This document shows positions 23,094-34,110 of a stretch of DNA of 64,000 bases, one piece after another. The DNA is taken from the NCBI GenBank assembly GCA_033557465.1, contig CM066035.1:245042869-245106868 (forward strand), in the 5' to 3' direction. The stretch comes from Ichthyophis bannanicus. Taxonomy: Eukaryota > Chordata > Amphibia > Gymnophiona > Ichthyophiidae. The translations under genes and the position numbers were made by a program. The notes beneath the pieces are model-generated. The model did not search any database, was not told where the DNA came from, and worked only from the letters and a program-made list of their open reading frames with translations. Position 1 is the stretch's first letter. The number at the start of each line of letters is the position of its first letter.

Positions 23094-23296
23094 ATAATAG
23101 GGGAAAGCCGACAGTCGCCCAAGAGCGGATGGTTCGGAAGAATGTATCCTTGAAGGATACTACCAAAAGCAGAGAGGTTCCAAAAAAGAGTAAAGCAGCC
23201 CAAATGCCCTCGAGTATGGAGCAGACAGAGCTTAAAGATCCCAAATTACCCATGTCTACCAACAGCCAAACTAATATGAATAAAATAGTCTCTAAA

Positions 23297-26085
23297 ATGC
23301 TTGTATGCAAATGCTAGAAGTCTAAAAAATAAGATGGGAGAGTTAGAATATATAGCACTAAATGAGAGGTTAGATATGATTGGAATATCAGAGACATGGT
23401 GGAAGGAGGACAACCAGTGGGACACTGATACCTGGATACAAACTATATCGTAATGACAGAGCTGATCAAATTGGTGGAGGGGTTGCGCTCTATGTTAGAG
23501 AGGGCATTGCGTCAGAAAGGATTAAAGTTTTGCAGGAAACAAAATTTGCTGTATAATCTCTATGGATTGAAATTCCATGTAAAAAGGGGAAGGCAATGGC
23601 AGTGGGGGTGTACTATCGACCGCCTGGCCAGAATGAACAAATGGATGATGAAATGCTCAAAGAAATCAAGGAAGTTAACAAAAGTTATAGCACAGTAATA
23701 ATAATGGGTGATTTCAATCACCCCGGTAGCGACTGGGTCAGTGTCACGGCAGGACATGCTAGGGAGATAAAGTTCCTAGATGACATAAATGACTGCTTCT
23801 TGGAGCAGCTGGTTCATGAACTGACCAGAGGGGAAGCCATATTAGACCTAGTCCTTAGTGGAACACCAGATCTAGTGCAAGAGATAAGGGCGTTGGGGCC
23901 ACTTGGCAATAGTGATCATAGCATGATCACCTTTGATTTAATTAGTGGAGGAGGGATAGTAAGGAAATCCACAGTACTACCTTTTAACTTTCGAAAGGGG
24001 AGACTATGATAAAATGAGGAAAATAGTTAAGAAAAAACTAAAAGGAGCAGTTGCAAAGGTTAAAGACTTACATCAAGCTTGGGTGTTGAAAAATACTATC
24101 TTGGAAGCCCAGACCAGCTGTATTCCACGCTTTAGGAAAAGTGGAAGTTCAAAAAACTGCCAGCATGGTTTAAAGGGGAGGTCAGAGAGACTGTTGTTGC
24201 CAAAAAAAGCATCTTTCAGGAAATGGAAAAAAGAGCCAAACGACGAAACCTGGAAACAGCACAAGCACTGGCAAGTCAAATGCAAGGCATTGATAAAGCA
24301 GGCAAAGGGGGAAGTTGAGAAGAAGCTTGCTGCGGAAGCAAAAACGCGAAATAAAGATTTTTTCAAGTATATTCGTAGCAAAAAACCTGTGAGAGAGTCA
24401 GTTGGTCCATTAGATGATAGAGGAGTTAAAGGGGCACTAAGAGGCGACAAGGCAATAGCGGAGAAACTGAATGAATTCTTTGCTTCGGTCTTTACTGAGG
24501 AAGATGTAGGGATGTTACCCATGACTGAAGTGGTATTTAAAGGTGCAGAAGAATTGAAGGAAATATCAATACATCGGGAAGATGTATTACAACTATTAGA
24601 TAAACTGAAGAGTAGCAAATCACCTGGGCCAGATGGCATACATCCAAGGGTGTTGAAAGAACTGAAATATGAGATTGCAGACCTGCTATTAGTAATCTGT
24701 GAATTTTCATTAAAATCATCTGTAATACCTGAAGATTGGAGGATTGCCAATGTAACGCCAATTTTTAAAAAGGGTTCCAGGGGTGATCTGGGAAACTACA
24801 GACCGGTGAGAGCCTCACGTCAGTACCAGGAAAAATGGTAGAAACCATCATAAAGAATAAAATTACTCAGCATGTAGATAGTCATGGCCTAATGGGAGAC
24901 AGCCAACATGGTTTTAGACAAGGAAGATCTTGTCTTACTAATCTATTATGTTTTTTTGAAAGTGTGAATAAACAGGTGGACAAAGGTAAGTCGGTTGATA
25001 TAGTGTATCTGGACTTTCAGAAAGCCTTTGACAAAGTCCCTCATCAGAGACTTTTGGCAAAACTAAACAGTCATGGGATAGGAGGCAGTGTACTACTGTG
25101 GATCAAGAACTGGTTAAAAGATAGAAAGCAGAGGGTTGGGCTAAATGGCCAATTTTCCCAATGGAAAAAAGTGAATAGTGGTGTACCCCAGGGATCTGTG
25201 CTGGGTCCGCTGCTTTTTGACATATTCCACTTTCCAGGTCATTTATGAATAACGAGTGAGGTTATCAAATTTGCAGATTACACAAAACTATTTAAAGTTG
25301 TTAAAACCCAAGAGGATTATGGAAAATTGCAAGAGGATCTTGATAAATTGGCAGAATGGGCATCAAAATGGCAGATGAAATTTAATGTGGACAAGTGCAA
25401 AGTTATGCACCTAGGGAAGAACAACCCAAACTATGTTTACACAATGCAAGGTTCCACATTAGGAACCACCACCCAGGAAAAAGATTTAGGCGTCATTGTG
25501 GATAGCATGTTAAAACCCTCGGCCCAGTGTGCAGCGGCAGCCAAGAGAGCAAATAGAATGCTAGGTATCATAAGGAAAAGGAATGGAAAATAAAATATAA
25601 GATATTATAATGCCTCTATATCGTTCCATGGTGAGACCGCACCTTGAATATTATGTGCAATTCTGGTCGCTGTATCTTAAAAAGGATATAGCGTTATTAG
25701 AAAAGGTTCAGAGAAGAGCCACCAAAATGGTAAAGGGGATGGAAGGATACTCCTATGAAGAAAGGCTAAAAAGGTTAGGGCTCTTCAACCTGGAACAGAG
25801 ACGGCTGAGGGGAGATATGATAGAAGTCTATAAATTAATGAACGGAGTGGAACGGGTAAACGTAGATCGATTGTTTACGTTATCAGAATATAGAAAGACT
25901 AGGGGACATGCAATGAAGCTACAGGGTAAACTATTTAAAACTAATAAAAGAAAATATTTCTTCACTCAACGTGTAATCAAACTCTGGCATTTGTTACCGG
26001 AGGATGTAGTAAAGGCTGTTAGTGTAGCTGGGTTTAAAAAAGGTTTGGACAAGTTCCTGGAGGAAAGGTCCATAAACCATTATTA
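23297..26085 (+). pseudogene. CR1 ORF2: endonuclease and reverse transcriptase, broken
   Basis: The endonuclease shows ARSLKNKMGELE, GISETWW (23,385), IIMGDFNHPGSDW (about 23,700) and SDHSMITF (23,911). The RT shows KSPGPDGIHPRVLKEL (24,620), QHGFRQGRSCLTNLL (24,905), YLDFQKAFDKVPHQRL (25,005) and GVPQGSVLGPLLF (25,180). The active-site box reads FADYTKLF at 25,270-25,293: the second catalytic Asp is Tyr (25,279-25,281). The C-terminal words [14 protein letters not shown] and [14 protein letters not shown] end at 26,085. At least four frame changes or stops separate 23,596-24,009, 24,014-24,841, 24,835-25,248, 25,327-25,593 and 25,610-26,086. It is dead by both frameshift and active-site change. 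Confidence 0.88.
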
Positions 26086-26779
26086 AGAAGGGACCCAGGA
26101 TATCAATGCTTGACCCAGTACAAGCATTGCGGAACCTGTGTCTTTTGGGGAAACTGCTAGGTACGTATGACCTAGATTGGCCACTGTTGGAAGCAGGATA
26201 CTGGGCTTGATGGACCTTGGTCTGACCCAGTATGGCATATCTTATGTTCTTATGTTATGTTCTACCAAGAAAAAAGCAGCACTATAAACACTGCAAGGGC
26301 CCCAAAAGATCTATACACTTATTTTAAAAGCTGAACAAGTCAAATTACTACAGTACAGATCCCTACATACAAATTCCATGTTAACAGAACACCTGGCCTT
26401 GGTCACACACTCAGAACACAGACCCTCACCAAGTACAGAATAAGTGACCACCACCTAAAGCAAAAATAAAAATATGTAGACAAAAATTAAAATGAAACCC
26501 CAAGAAGCCAGACTCCGCATACGGTGCCAGACCAGGTAAGAGATGCAGTTCCTCATACTGTGTGAAATATAGATAGCACAAAGTCCAATCACTAAATTGA
26601 AGATAAAATTATTTTTTCTACCTTTGTCGTCTGATGATTTTTGATCATGCTGGTCCCAATCTGAGGTTTCCGTTTTCCTCTGTCTTCTCTTAGCTCTTTT
26701 TCTATGGTCTATAGTCCATCTGCTATTTCTTGTCTCTTGTTTTGCTTTATTCATTTTCTTCCATCAGTCTTTTTTCAGT

Positions 26780-27090
26780 CCTAGTAACTCTCCCTAGTAT
26801 CAGCCCCCTTTACAGCCTCCCTTCCCAGTACCAACCCCCTTGTCTTTCCAGTACCGCCACTGGTGTCTATTCTCTTCGGGTCCCCCTCCTTCCCCATCAT
26901 CCAGCTCTAGTTAAAATACCATCCCAGGTATCAGCGAAGTCCAGTCCAGTCCCAGTGCCCCCTCCCATGTCAGCTCCCTTCCAGCTCCACTTCTCCCCTG
27001 TCCATCCACCTTCCAGTACCATCCCTGGGTGTCAGCTTCCTTCCAGCTCCCCTCCAGGGCCCCCCCTGGTCTGCTCCCCCCCCTCACCTC
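26780..27090. repeat. C-rich minisatellite of hAT copy B
   Basis: Inverted relative of the G-rich arrays in the other copies. Units carry CAGTACCA, CAGCTCCCTTCCAG and CCCCTCC. Confidence 0.75.
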
Positions 27091-27097
27091 ACCGATC

Positions 27098-27443
27098 CTT
27101 TAAAATGAAATGAAATCTGCTGCGGGAACATTTCTCCATTCCCACGGCTCTGCTTTCAAACTGCTTGGCCCGTCCATGGAGCCGGTGGGGGGGCCGAGGT
27201 CATCTCTTTCGCTGCCCTTCCGCTTCTGCTGGCGGCTTCCTCCAAAACGAAAGCAGCTCTGTTCCCGCGGCTGCTCTCATTTTGGAGGAAGGAGGAAGCC
27301 GCCAGCGGAAGCGGAAGGGCGGCAAAAGCGATGACCTCGGCCCCCCCGCTGGCTCCACGAAGATTGACGGGCCAAGCAGTTTGAAAGCAGAGCCGCAGGA
27401 ACGGAGAAATGTTCCCGCAGCTGCTTTCATTTCATTTTAAAAG
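27098..27443. repeat. Long hairpin of hAT copy B
   Basis: Inverted arms at 27,098-27,235 and 27,290-27,443 pair over about 140 bp. Examples are TTTAAAATGAAATGAAAT against ATTTCATTTTAAAA, and GGGAACATTTCTCC against its complement. Translations of the two strands are nearly the same protein, which shows how good the symmetry is. The arms resemble those of the 63,169-63,397 hairpin. Confidence 0.88.
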
Positions 27444-27568
27444 ATGAATTTTTGCGGACGGGCGGTTCTATCATAGGCAGTTTCTAGGGAGCGGCAAATA
27501 GTGCCACCCCCTAGAATCTGCCGCCTGAGGAGACCGCCTCAGTTCGCCTAATGATAGAACCGCCCCTG

Positions 27569-27835
27569 CACAGAGGTCAGTTCTCAACCTCATCCTTACT
27601 TCTGCTTTTGTGTAAAGAGATCACATGTGTCTTTCTCCAGTCCTCTGGGACCACTCCCGACTCTAAAGAAGCATGGAAAATGTCAGTCAGTAGAGCTGCT
27701 AAAACATTCCCAAGTTTCTTTAATATTCTTGTATGCATCCCATCCAGTCCCATCGCTTTGTCTACTTTTAGTTTAGCAAGGTCCTCATGAACACAGTCTT
27801 CTGAAAATCATTCAAGATCCCCTTCAAACTCTGAA
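27569..27835 (-). mobile_element. CR1 (family B) remainder after the hAT insertion
   Basis: Sequence rejoins the CR1 at 20,302 across the hAT. It includes the family's CAGTCCTCTGGGACC and CATCCCATCCAGTCCCAT words (RT region, minus strand). Positions 27,836-27,954 hold nothing clear. Confidence 0.7.
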
Positions 27836-28539
27836 CATTAATAACCATAAATTGTAACAAACATTTGGAAAAAGTATTTGGCTCTCTGGCTCTCTTACCA
27901 TACTTAACTCTGTGCCAGACACAGATACTGCCAATCAAGCAGCAGTGGAGCTTCCAAATCTGCAGAAGTAGTCTTCCAAGGCGGGTCCTGGACTGATCTA
28001 GCAGGATTTAAAGGAGAGAAAATTATCAGGCATGAAGACTATTTCCTTCCTTATCATCCTGCTAGACCAGTCCAGATGAGTGGGACATACCCAAGCAGTG
28101 AGGATCTACAGTGGGAGGGAGGAAGACAACCTTCTGGAAAGAATTGCCTACCAAAAGGCGTCTCTGCTCCAGCTCCCACCTGCAACCTGTAGTGTTTCAC
28201 AGGCTCAGGGAGAACCAGGTAGGCCTTATAAATGCCCTCCAGAGAAACCAAGGCAGATTCCACCCGAAAGAGGTCTGTGTCCTAGTGGTGTGAGCTCAGA
28301 TTCCCTCTGGCATGTGCCTGCCAAGCAATATAGTCTCCTTAACCCAGTAGGCAATAGAGTGCTTGGCTGCCATCTGTCATTTTCTCAGACCACTGAAGAG
28401 GATGAAGAGATAGTTCAAATGCTGAAAAGGGTTAGTGATCTCCAGATATGTACTTACCACCACCCTCTTCGCATCCAGCAGATGCATAGAGGGGTCCTTC
28501 AGAAGATCTTCCTCCAAGGAGCAAGGCACGGATTGAGAT

Positions 28540-28880
28540 GAAAAGTGGACAGCACTTTTAGGAGAAAGGATGATACCATTCTCAGGAGACTGCAGCAGTT
28601 GAGAAGGCCAAAAAGGTTTCCCTGCAGAACAAGGCCTGCAGCTCTGACACCTGCCTGGTGGATGCGTTAGCCACCAGGAAAACTACCCTAAAAAGGTCAA
28701 AATCCTTGAGCGAGGCTTTACGAATAAGTTTAAGGAGCGGACCGTTAAGAACCTTCAGCACCCGAGAGAGACTCCACTGGGAAACCACTGAATGCACTAG
28801 TAGACAGATCTGCTTCACTCTGTTGAGGAATCTGACCAAATCAGCCAGTCATCTAGGTACCCAGATTCCTTGCTTTTGCA
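28540..28880 (-). pseudogene. DIRS tyrosine recombinase remnant
   Basis: Minus-strand words SQWSLSRVLKVLNGPL, LKDFDLFRVVFLVANASTRQ and VSELQALFCRE follow the DIRS recombinase pattern, in which the helix around the catalytic Arg normally reads TSARRVSEL. Here ASTRQVSEL keeps one Arg. These enzymes insert the circular DIRS cDNA without target duplication. Only about 85 codons remain open. Confidence 0.75.
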
Positions 28881-28908
28881 GGAACACACCAACAATATTC
28901 AAACTGAG

Positions 28909-29160
28909 GACTAGAGGACAGCAACCTTGGGCCGGAAGGACTGGGGTTTCTAGTCCCACAGGTGCTCCTTGTGGTCTTGGGCAAGCCACTTAACCCTCCA
29001 TAGCCCATGTTCTCTGTGTGCTGTGCTTTCCTGTCTAATCAATGTGTTTATACCTCAAAAATTTCCTGTCATGATTTGACAATTTCCAATCTGTAATCAA
29101 ACCGCTGCTGATCGCTGGAAGTAGCGGTATACAAATGTATACTAAATAAATAAATAAATA
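28909..29160 (+). mobile_element. tRNA-derived SINE, 5'-truncated
   Basis: It starts at ACTAGAGGACAGCAACC, as in the body of the full SINE at 30,528-30,829, continues through GTCTTGGGCAAGCCACTTAA and ends in (AAAT)n at 29,145-29,161. Confidence 0.75.
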
Positions 29161-30045
29161 AAAAACAACCATGGCTGGTTTAAAGATCACATTGACTGAC
29201 CATTTTAAATACTTAAGGACTGTCATAGATTCCAAAATATCCTTTCATCGACTGATTTCTGCTCCAACAAAATCTACTTTTCTTACACTATCAGTTTTGA
29301 GCCATTCATTCTCTCCTTAATCCCCCAGCACAATATACCTTAATCCATGCACTTGTTACCTCTAGACTGAACTACTGCAACACCATTTATTGCAGTATCT
29401 TGGCTTCTGAAATTAAAAGACTTAAGATACTTCAGAAAACAGCTATCCGGCTTCTTCCACAGGCTTCCAAATTTGACCATGCTTCTCACTTGCTCATTCA
29501 CTGTCACTGGCTTCCTCTTTTCTTTTGTATGTATTTATTTTAAGATCTTGTGTCTTGCACAAAAGGCCTTTTACAACAGCGGGCCTCACTCTCTCTCTCT
29601 CGCTTCTCTCACTGTTCCATGTGTTTCTCCATGTGCATTGCGCTCACCTCGAGCATCGGCTCTGCATTCCTTCCGTGTCTTCTGCTGGACTATGATCCAC
29701 CCAATCAAGTGTTTTTTCCTACATAGCACCTGCTTTATAAAACACCTTTCCATCCTACCTCCATAATGAACCCTCCCATAGGCACCTGCTTTATAGAACA
29801 CCTTTCCATCCTACCTCCATATTGAACCCTCTCATAAGGTCTTTCATGCTAATCTGAAGACCTATCTTTTATTCTGCCTTCGGCAGACTGGGCCAAGATC
29901 AATAGGCTCAAAACAATAGCTTGGCCTAACTACTTTCCTAGTCATTATTATGGTGTTCTTTTCTGTCTAATACTGTGTTAATTTTAATTGGTAAACCACT
30001 TTTGTTGGCTCCCCTAAAGGCAGTATATTAAAAAAATGAAATAAA
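29161..30045 (+). mobile_element. L2-clade LINE, 3' fragment
   Basis: It encodes the C-terminal RT-side words FKYLRTVIDSKISFH, LVTSRLNYCNTIY and LPQASKFDHASHLL with stops between. It ends with CCACTTTTGTTGGCTCCC and an A-rich tail at about 30,030-30,048. A 45-bp direct duplication, CACCTGCTTTATA..CCATCCTACCTCC, lies at about 29,725-29,820. Confidence 0.7.
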
Positions 30046-30527
30046 GATGACCTTTGAGAGAGTGTGAGAAACCATGGCCAGACCAAAGGGTAGAGCCCAG
30101 AATTGGAAATGCAGCCCAGAATATAGAAGAGATCACTGATGATGCTTCCAGATAGAAATATGGAAATAGGCTTCCGCAAAACAGTAAAACCCTCTTGCTG
30201 AACTGACACAAATGACTGATCTAATAGTCTCAATGCAGAAATGTGGAACACAAAGCTTGGCACAGATCGCCTTTGGTCCAAGATAGGCTGGAAGAATCCA
30301 CCCTTCTTGGGCACCACAAAGTAGATGGAATAAAACCCATGACCCTGCACTGCAGAAGTCATAGGTGAAATAGCCTGCAATTGCTGGAGGCACTGTAGAG
30401 TTTCTTCGACACCACTCATTTAAGTTGGGAGCCACAGGGAGACACCACAAAGGCATCCTGCTGGGGCTCTGCAAACTCTAGCATTTATACCTAACTTATG
30501 ACCTCTAAGACCCATTGGACTGACATG

Positions 30528-30829
30528 AGTGGAGGTGTGGCCTAGTGGTTGGGGCAAGGTACTTCAGGCCGGAAGGTCGGGGGTTCAAATCCCACTAGAG
30601 GACAGCAACCTTGGGCCGGAAGGACTGGGGTTTCTAGTCCCACAGGTGCTCCTTCTGGTCTTGGGCAAGCCACTTAACCCTCCATAGCCCATGTTCCCTG
30701 TAAAATAGTCATCTCCAAGTTATAATGCCCTGTTCAATGTAATTTCAGTTTGTTCAATGTAAACCGCACTGATGCAGAATAGCGTGGTATATAAGAGAAT
30801 GTAAATAAATAAATAAATAAATAAATAAA
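30528..30829 (+). mobile_element. tRNA-derived SINE, complete
   Basis: The pol III A-box-like TGGCCTAGTGGTT (about 30,538-30,550) and B-box GGTTCAAATCC (30,582-30,592) are spaced as in a tRNA. The body CTTGGGCAAGCCACTTAA and a LINE-derived tail (TGTAAACCGCACTGATGCAG) follow, ending in (AAAT)n at 30,805-30,829. It is not a functional tRNA gene, since no acceptor stem can be closed. Inverted or truncated relatives are at 18,240, 28,909 and 31,668. Confidence 0.82.
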
Positions 30830-31019
30830 TGATTTGGATCTGCTCCAAAACAAAAACAGCCATAGTCCCCCCCCCCCCCCCCCAACTGGCTGTACTTCAG
30901 AAGGGACCCACCATATCTCATTGTGGGAGCTCAAGAGAACTTTGGCCGAGTCTGGAGATTGCCGAGAGCTCTGAAAGGTCTCAGCCTTCTCAGGTTTTGA
31001 CATATAAGTGGAGAAGGCT

Positions 31020-31668
31020 TTAGCAGACTGACGGCATCTCCAGGATCCCCATAAAACCCTGCAGGGAGCACTCCTGCTCCAATAAAACAAATTCTTCTGA
31101 GGACTGAGCTGAGACTTTCTCATTTATAACAAAACCAGTGGCTTGAAGGAGGGTTATGGTGTCTTGAACCGATTGGCTTGCTGCTGTTGCAGAGGGTTCC
31201 GATATGAGCCAGTTGTACACATATGGGTAAATGCAGTGTCCTTGTCGCCGCAGATGGCCTGCAACGACTGCTAGACATTTTATGAATATACAAGGCACAG
31301 CAAAAAGACCGAACGGAAGTCCTTTGTATCAGTAGTGCTGACCTTTGAACTTGAAATGAAGGTACTTTCAGTACAGAGGATAAATGCGAACGTGAGCGAG
31401 TGCAGGCATCCGTCAGGTCCAAAGAAACCAGCCAGTCGAGTTGACTGAGCAAGGGGAGAATTGTATTGAGACAAATCATTTTACATTTTTCCTTTTTGAT
31501 ATAACAATTGACATCCCGAAGGTCTAAGATGGAACGTAATCCTCTGGTCTTTTTTGGAATCAGGAAGAAATGCAAGTAGAACCCCTGGCCACGAAGTTCA
31601 GGAGGAACTACTTCAATGACTTCATTGCTTTCCTGTTCCAGGATCTGGAAGTGTTGAGCCGAAGGCAT
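31020..31668 (-). pseudogene. DIRS reverse transcriptase remnant
   Basis: Minus-strand words GQGFYLHFFLIPKKTRG and SILDLRDVNCYIKKEKCKM, then LDWLVSLDLTDA (catalytic block A), lead by a frameshift to FIKCLAVVAGHLRRQGHC, PYVYNWLI (where the family has a YLDDWL-type box) and TGFVINEK. The catalytic Asp pair therefore appears as Tyr-Asn. Two frames are needed, so it is dead. Confidence 0.8.
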
Positions 31669-31817
31669 TTATTTATTTATTTACATTCTCTTATATACCA
31701 CGCTATTCTGCATCAGTGCGGTTTACATTGAACAAACTGAAATTACATTGAACAGGGCATTATAACTTCCGGCCTGAAGTACCACTGCCCCAACCACTAG
31801 GCCACTCCTCCACTCCA
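31668..31817 (-). mobile_element. tRNA-derived SINE, inverted, internally deleted
   Basis: It begins (ATTT)n, then CCACGCTATTCTGCATCAGTG, the reverse of the 30,528 SINE tail, and ends with CCAACCACTAGGCCACTCC (reversed A box). The middle with the B box is missing. Confidence 0.75.
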
Positions 31818-33440
31818 TGAGCACATTGGGACAAGGATGAGGGGTAGAAGTTGGAGAAAGTTGATATTTTACACCCTTTCAACTATGTTGAGTACCCACC
31901 ATACCATGCCTCTCTGAAGTGCTGAATTCTGCCTGCTACCGGCAGGTAGTCCAAAGCTAGGAGTAGGGTTGGAGGGTTGCTTTCTGTCTCATTGCCTGGA
32001 GCGTTGAGGATATACTGATTCTGAAGGACATTGTAACGGCTGCCTGGAATACAGCTGATATTTCCGGTGAGGATAAAATTGCTGGAAATATTGATAAGGG
32101 TAAGCTCTCCAGTAATGAGGAAGTTGAGAGTATCTGGGTTCTGATGCTGGTTCTACTGGCTGGGCAGCCAGTTCCCCGACTGTGGAGGAATGGTCTTTAA
32201 TCTCTGAGACTGCTTCTTGCACATTAGATCCAAAAATGCTATCTCCTTGACATGGGGCATCAGCAAGATGATCATAAAGGTTCTCACAGATACCCTGAGC
32301 CAGGCTGTGCATCTGGATAAAACAGCTATGGCGGTGGAACACACCATGGAATCAAAAGACATCATATGTAGTGCAGATGATATGGTATACAGACTCATGC
32401 AAAATTAGTGAGAAGTTGAGCTTGCTCTTTCACTGCAAAGGCTTGAGCATCATCCAGCTGTAAGGGGTGGCCATGGTGATAATATAAGATTTGGAGCCAA
32501 TGTGCTAGAACCTTCATGGTAAAAAGGCTACTCTGGTAAGTCTTACAACTGACAGCATCAATATTTTTTTTGTTCTTTGCCAGGTGGCATTTGGAAAGCT
32601 GACTTAGAAGACAGACATTTTAAAGGACAGCTTCGGAGACCATGGACTGATGAGGCAACTGCTGGTGGTCAAACCCTGGTGCCAAAAGTACCTTATATTT
32701 CAGATCAAGACACTGAGAGGTAGCATGTACTGAGGTGATATTTTTTCCCCAAATGGAAGATTGCAGGTCTTGTAGGATTTGATATAAAAATCTGCTTTGG
32801 TGCATTGCAAGCTGTAAGTATAGACCAGAAATCTTGCTTATTAGTAGGAGTTTGAGAGTCGCTCACAGCTAGTGCTTTAGAGACCTTCTGCAGGAATTTT
32901 GGCTAAGACAGATCTTCATGCACTTCCTCCAAAGCCTCTGGCAGTGGCAGGGTCTTTGGAAAGTCCTCATTTACCCCGCAGCTAATGTGAGTGTAAGGGA
33001 CACTAAGCAGTGAAAGGGCATAGTCTCTCCAGTGGTGTAGGTGTGTGTCATGCTATCAGAGAGGGTGATTTTGAGTGTACCTGATTGCCTGGGATCTGTG
33101 GTATTTCCAGTGAGGTGCTGAGTGCAGTAATCCCAGGGTTTTCAGATGCCACACTGAGGATGGCTGCGCTATCCTGAACAAACTTCCTTAATAGTGACAA
33201 GAGGGAAGAGTTTGGGCTTGCGACCCCTGCTGGTTGCATTTGTTCAGGCATAGAGGGAGCACATTGAGGGAGTCAGGCAGGCGAGGACGCTTCGGCGCCT
33301 TACCTGCTAAGTTGTCTCTATCAGAAACATGTTTAAGATGTTTAGTTTTTGACTTGACCTTACCTCCAACCTCCAGCCCCACTGCTTTCAGTCATCTCTT
33401 TCAGGAGCTGAGGTGGTGAAGGAGTGGAGCCCCTGGCCTG

Positions 33441-33648
33441 AGTAAGGCTTACCTCTTTGAGGCCACATTTGGAACCTAATCCCTTGTTCTCCTTCTCTAT
33501 TTGAACCCCCTTGTTTTTCTTATATTGTTCTGTCTGTCTTGATTAGGTTGTAAACTCTATGAGCAGGGACTGCTTTCTTTATATATTTGTACGGCGCTGC
33601 GTATGCCTTGTAGAACTATATAAAAGATAAATAGTAGTAGTAAGCAGA
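33441..33648 (+). repeat. Retroposon 3' tail family (TAGTAG-ending)
   Basis: AGGTTGTAAACTCTATGAGC, ACGGCGCTGCGTATGCCTTG and a TAGTAGTAG end recur inverted at 58,785-58,860. The body belongs to an unidentified LINE or SINE. Positions 33,649-34,110 hold no clear feature except a short duplication of GGACATGCAGCTGCCCTG. Confidence 0.6.
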
Positions 33649-34110
33649 CTTTGGGTAGGCTGTGATAATGTCAGTGCTGCCCTGGACATGCAGCTGCCCT
33701 GGTCTGCCTCTGGACATGCAGCTGCCCTGTGGAGCCCCAATCGTGCCTGGTCTGGGCCTGATGGGGCAGGGCTCTCTGAAGATTGAATGTCGAGTAGTTA
33801 AAGAAAAAATATATGCAATCTGTTTTTTTTTATAATAAAAATGAAGGGCCTCACAGCATGGAGCCATGAACTGCAGTGGCAGCTTTCCAGAGAAAACAAT
33901 ACAGAAAAAGAACCCATGGAGCTGCCGAGAGAACTAAAAGGAAAATGAAAGTAAAAACTCAGCGAAAATGACAAACAAATGCGGTTGTAAAAACAAGAAA
34001 CCTGAGGTAATTCCAGAGAAGGGGAGAGTCATGGCAATCTGGTCTGTGAAAGTGAAAAAAAATGGTTTGGTTGAGCTACTGCACATGCTTGAAGTCCAAA
34101 GGACTTCTCT

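Larger units (their letters stand above)
21540..26263 (+). mobile_element. CR1-type LINE (family A), near full length
   Basis: It has 5' untranslated tandem repeats (21,600-21,880), ORF1 (22,197-23,093), ORF2 (about 23,297-26,085) and a 3' end with the repeated octamer-like CTTATGTT (26,240-26,263), as in CR1. Most CR1 insertions are strongly 5'-truncated, so a 4.7 kb copy is unusual. The exact left limit is uncertain and may lie left of the Tigger MITE. The inverted 3' end of the same family recurs at 58,268-58,577. Confidence 0.8.
20303..27568 (-). mobile_element. hAT-type mosaic element, copy B (7.27 kb with nested insertions)
   Basis: The ends CAGGGGCGGCTTAAGGC and (inverted) CAGGGGCGGTTCTATCAT are flanked by exact 8-bp duplications, CACAGAGG at 20,295-20,302 and 27,569-27,576, as expected for hAT transposition. 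Read on the minus strand, it has a hairpin (27,443-27,098), an inverted G-rich minisatellite (27,090-26,780) and the conserved tail (26,760-26,450, ending with CGACAAAGGTAGAAAAAATA). A Tigger MITE (20,886-21,526) and a near full-length CR1 (about 21,540-26,263) are nested inside. No hAT transposase is present, so it is non-autonomous; without the nested elements it is roughly 2 kb. Confidence 0.85.
27955..30527 (-). mobile_element. DIRS-type fragment 2 (terminal repeat, recombinase, RT start)
   Basis: The left part (27,975-28,080) has GGACTGATCTAGCAGGAT facing ATCCTGCTAGACCAGTCC, the terminal/internal complementary arrangement of another DIRS family. A tyrosine-recombinase remnant follows (28,540-28,880). 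After a SINE (28,909-29,160) and an L2 fragment (29,161-30,045), minus-strand 30,046-30,475 encodes an RT start with GHGFYSIYFVVPKKGG and QPILDQR. All frames are broken. Confidence 0.7.
30830..33440 (-). mobile_element. DIRS-type fragment 3 (gag to reverse transcriptase)
   Basis: From right to left on the minus strand there is a gag region (33,382-32,000, with words QLPHQSMVSEAVL and VLLAPGFDHQQ) and then reverse transcriptase (31,668-31,020). A SINE interrupts at 31,668-31,817. The family differs from fragment 2 because both carry an RT start. A C-run sits at 30,868-30,884. Confidence 0.72.

Noticed and set aside
27165..27440. Similar small proteins on both strands
   Set aside because: They are the two sides of the hairpin in hAT copy B, not genes.
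30536..30600. Possible tRNA gene (A and B boxes)
   Set aside because: No acceptor or anticodon stem closes, and the unit continues into a SINE body repeated elsewhere in the window.
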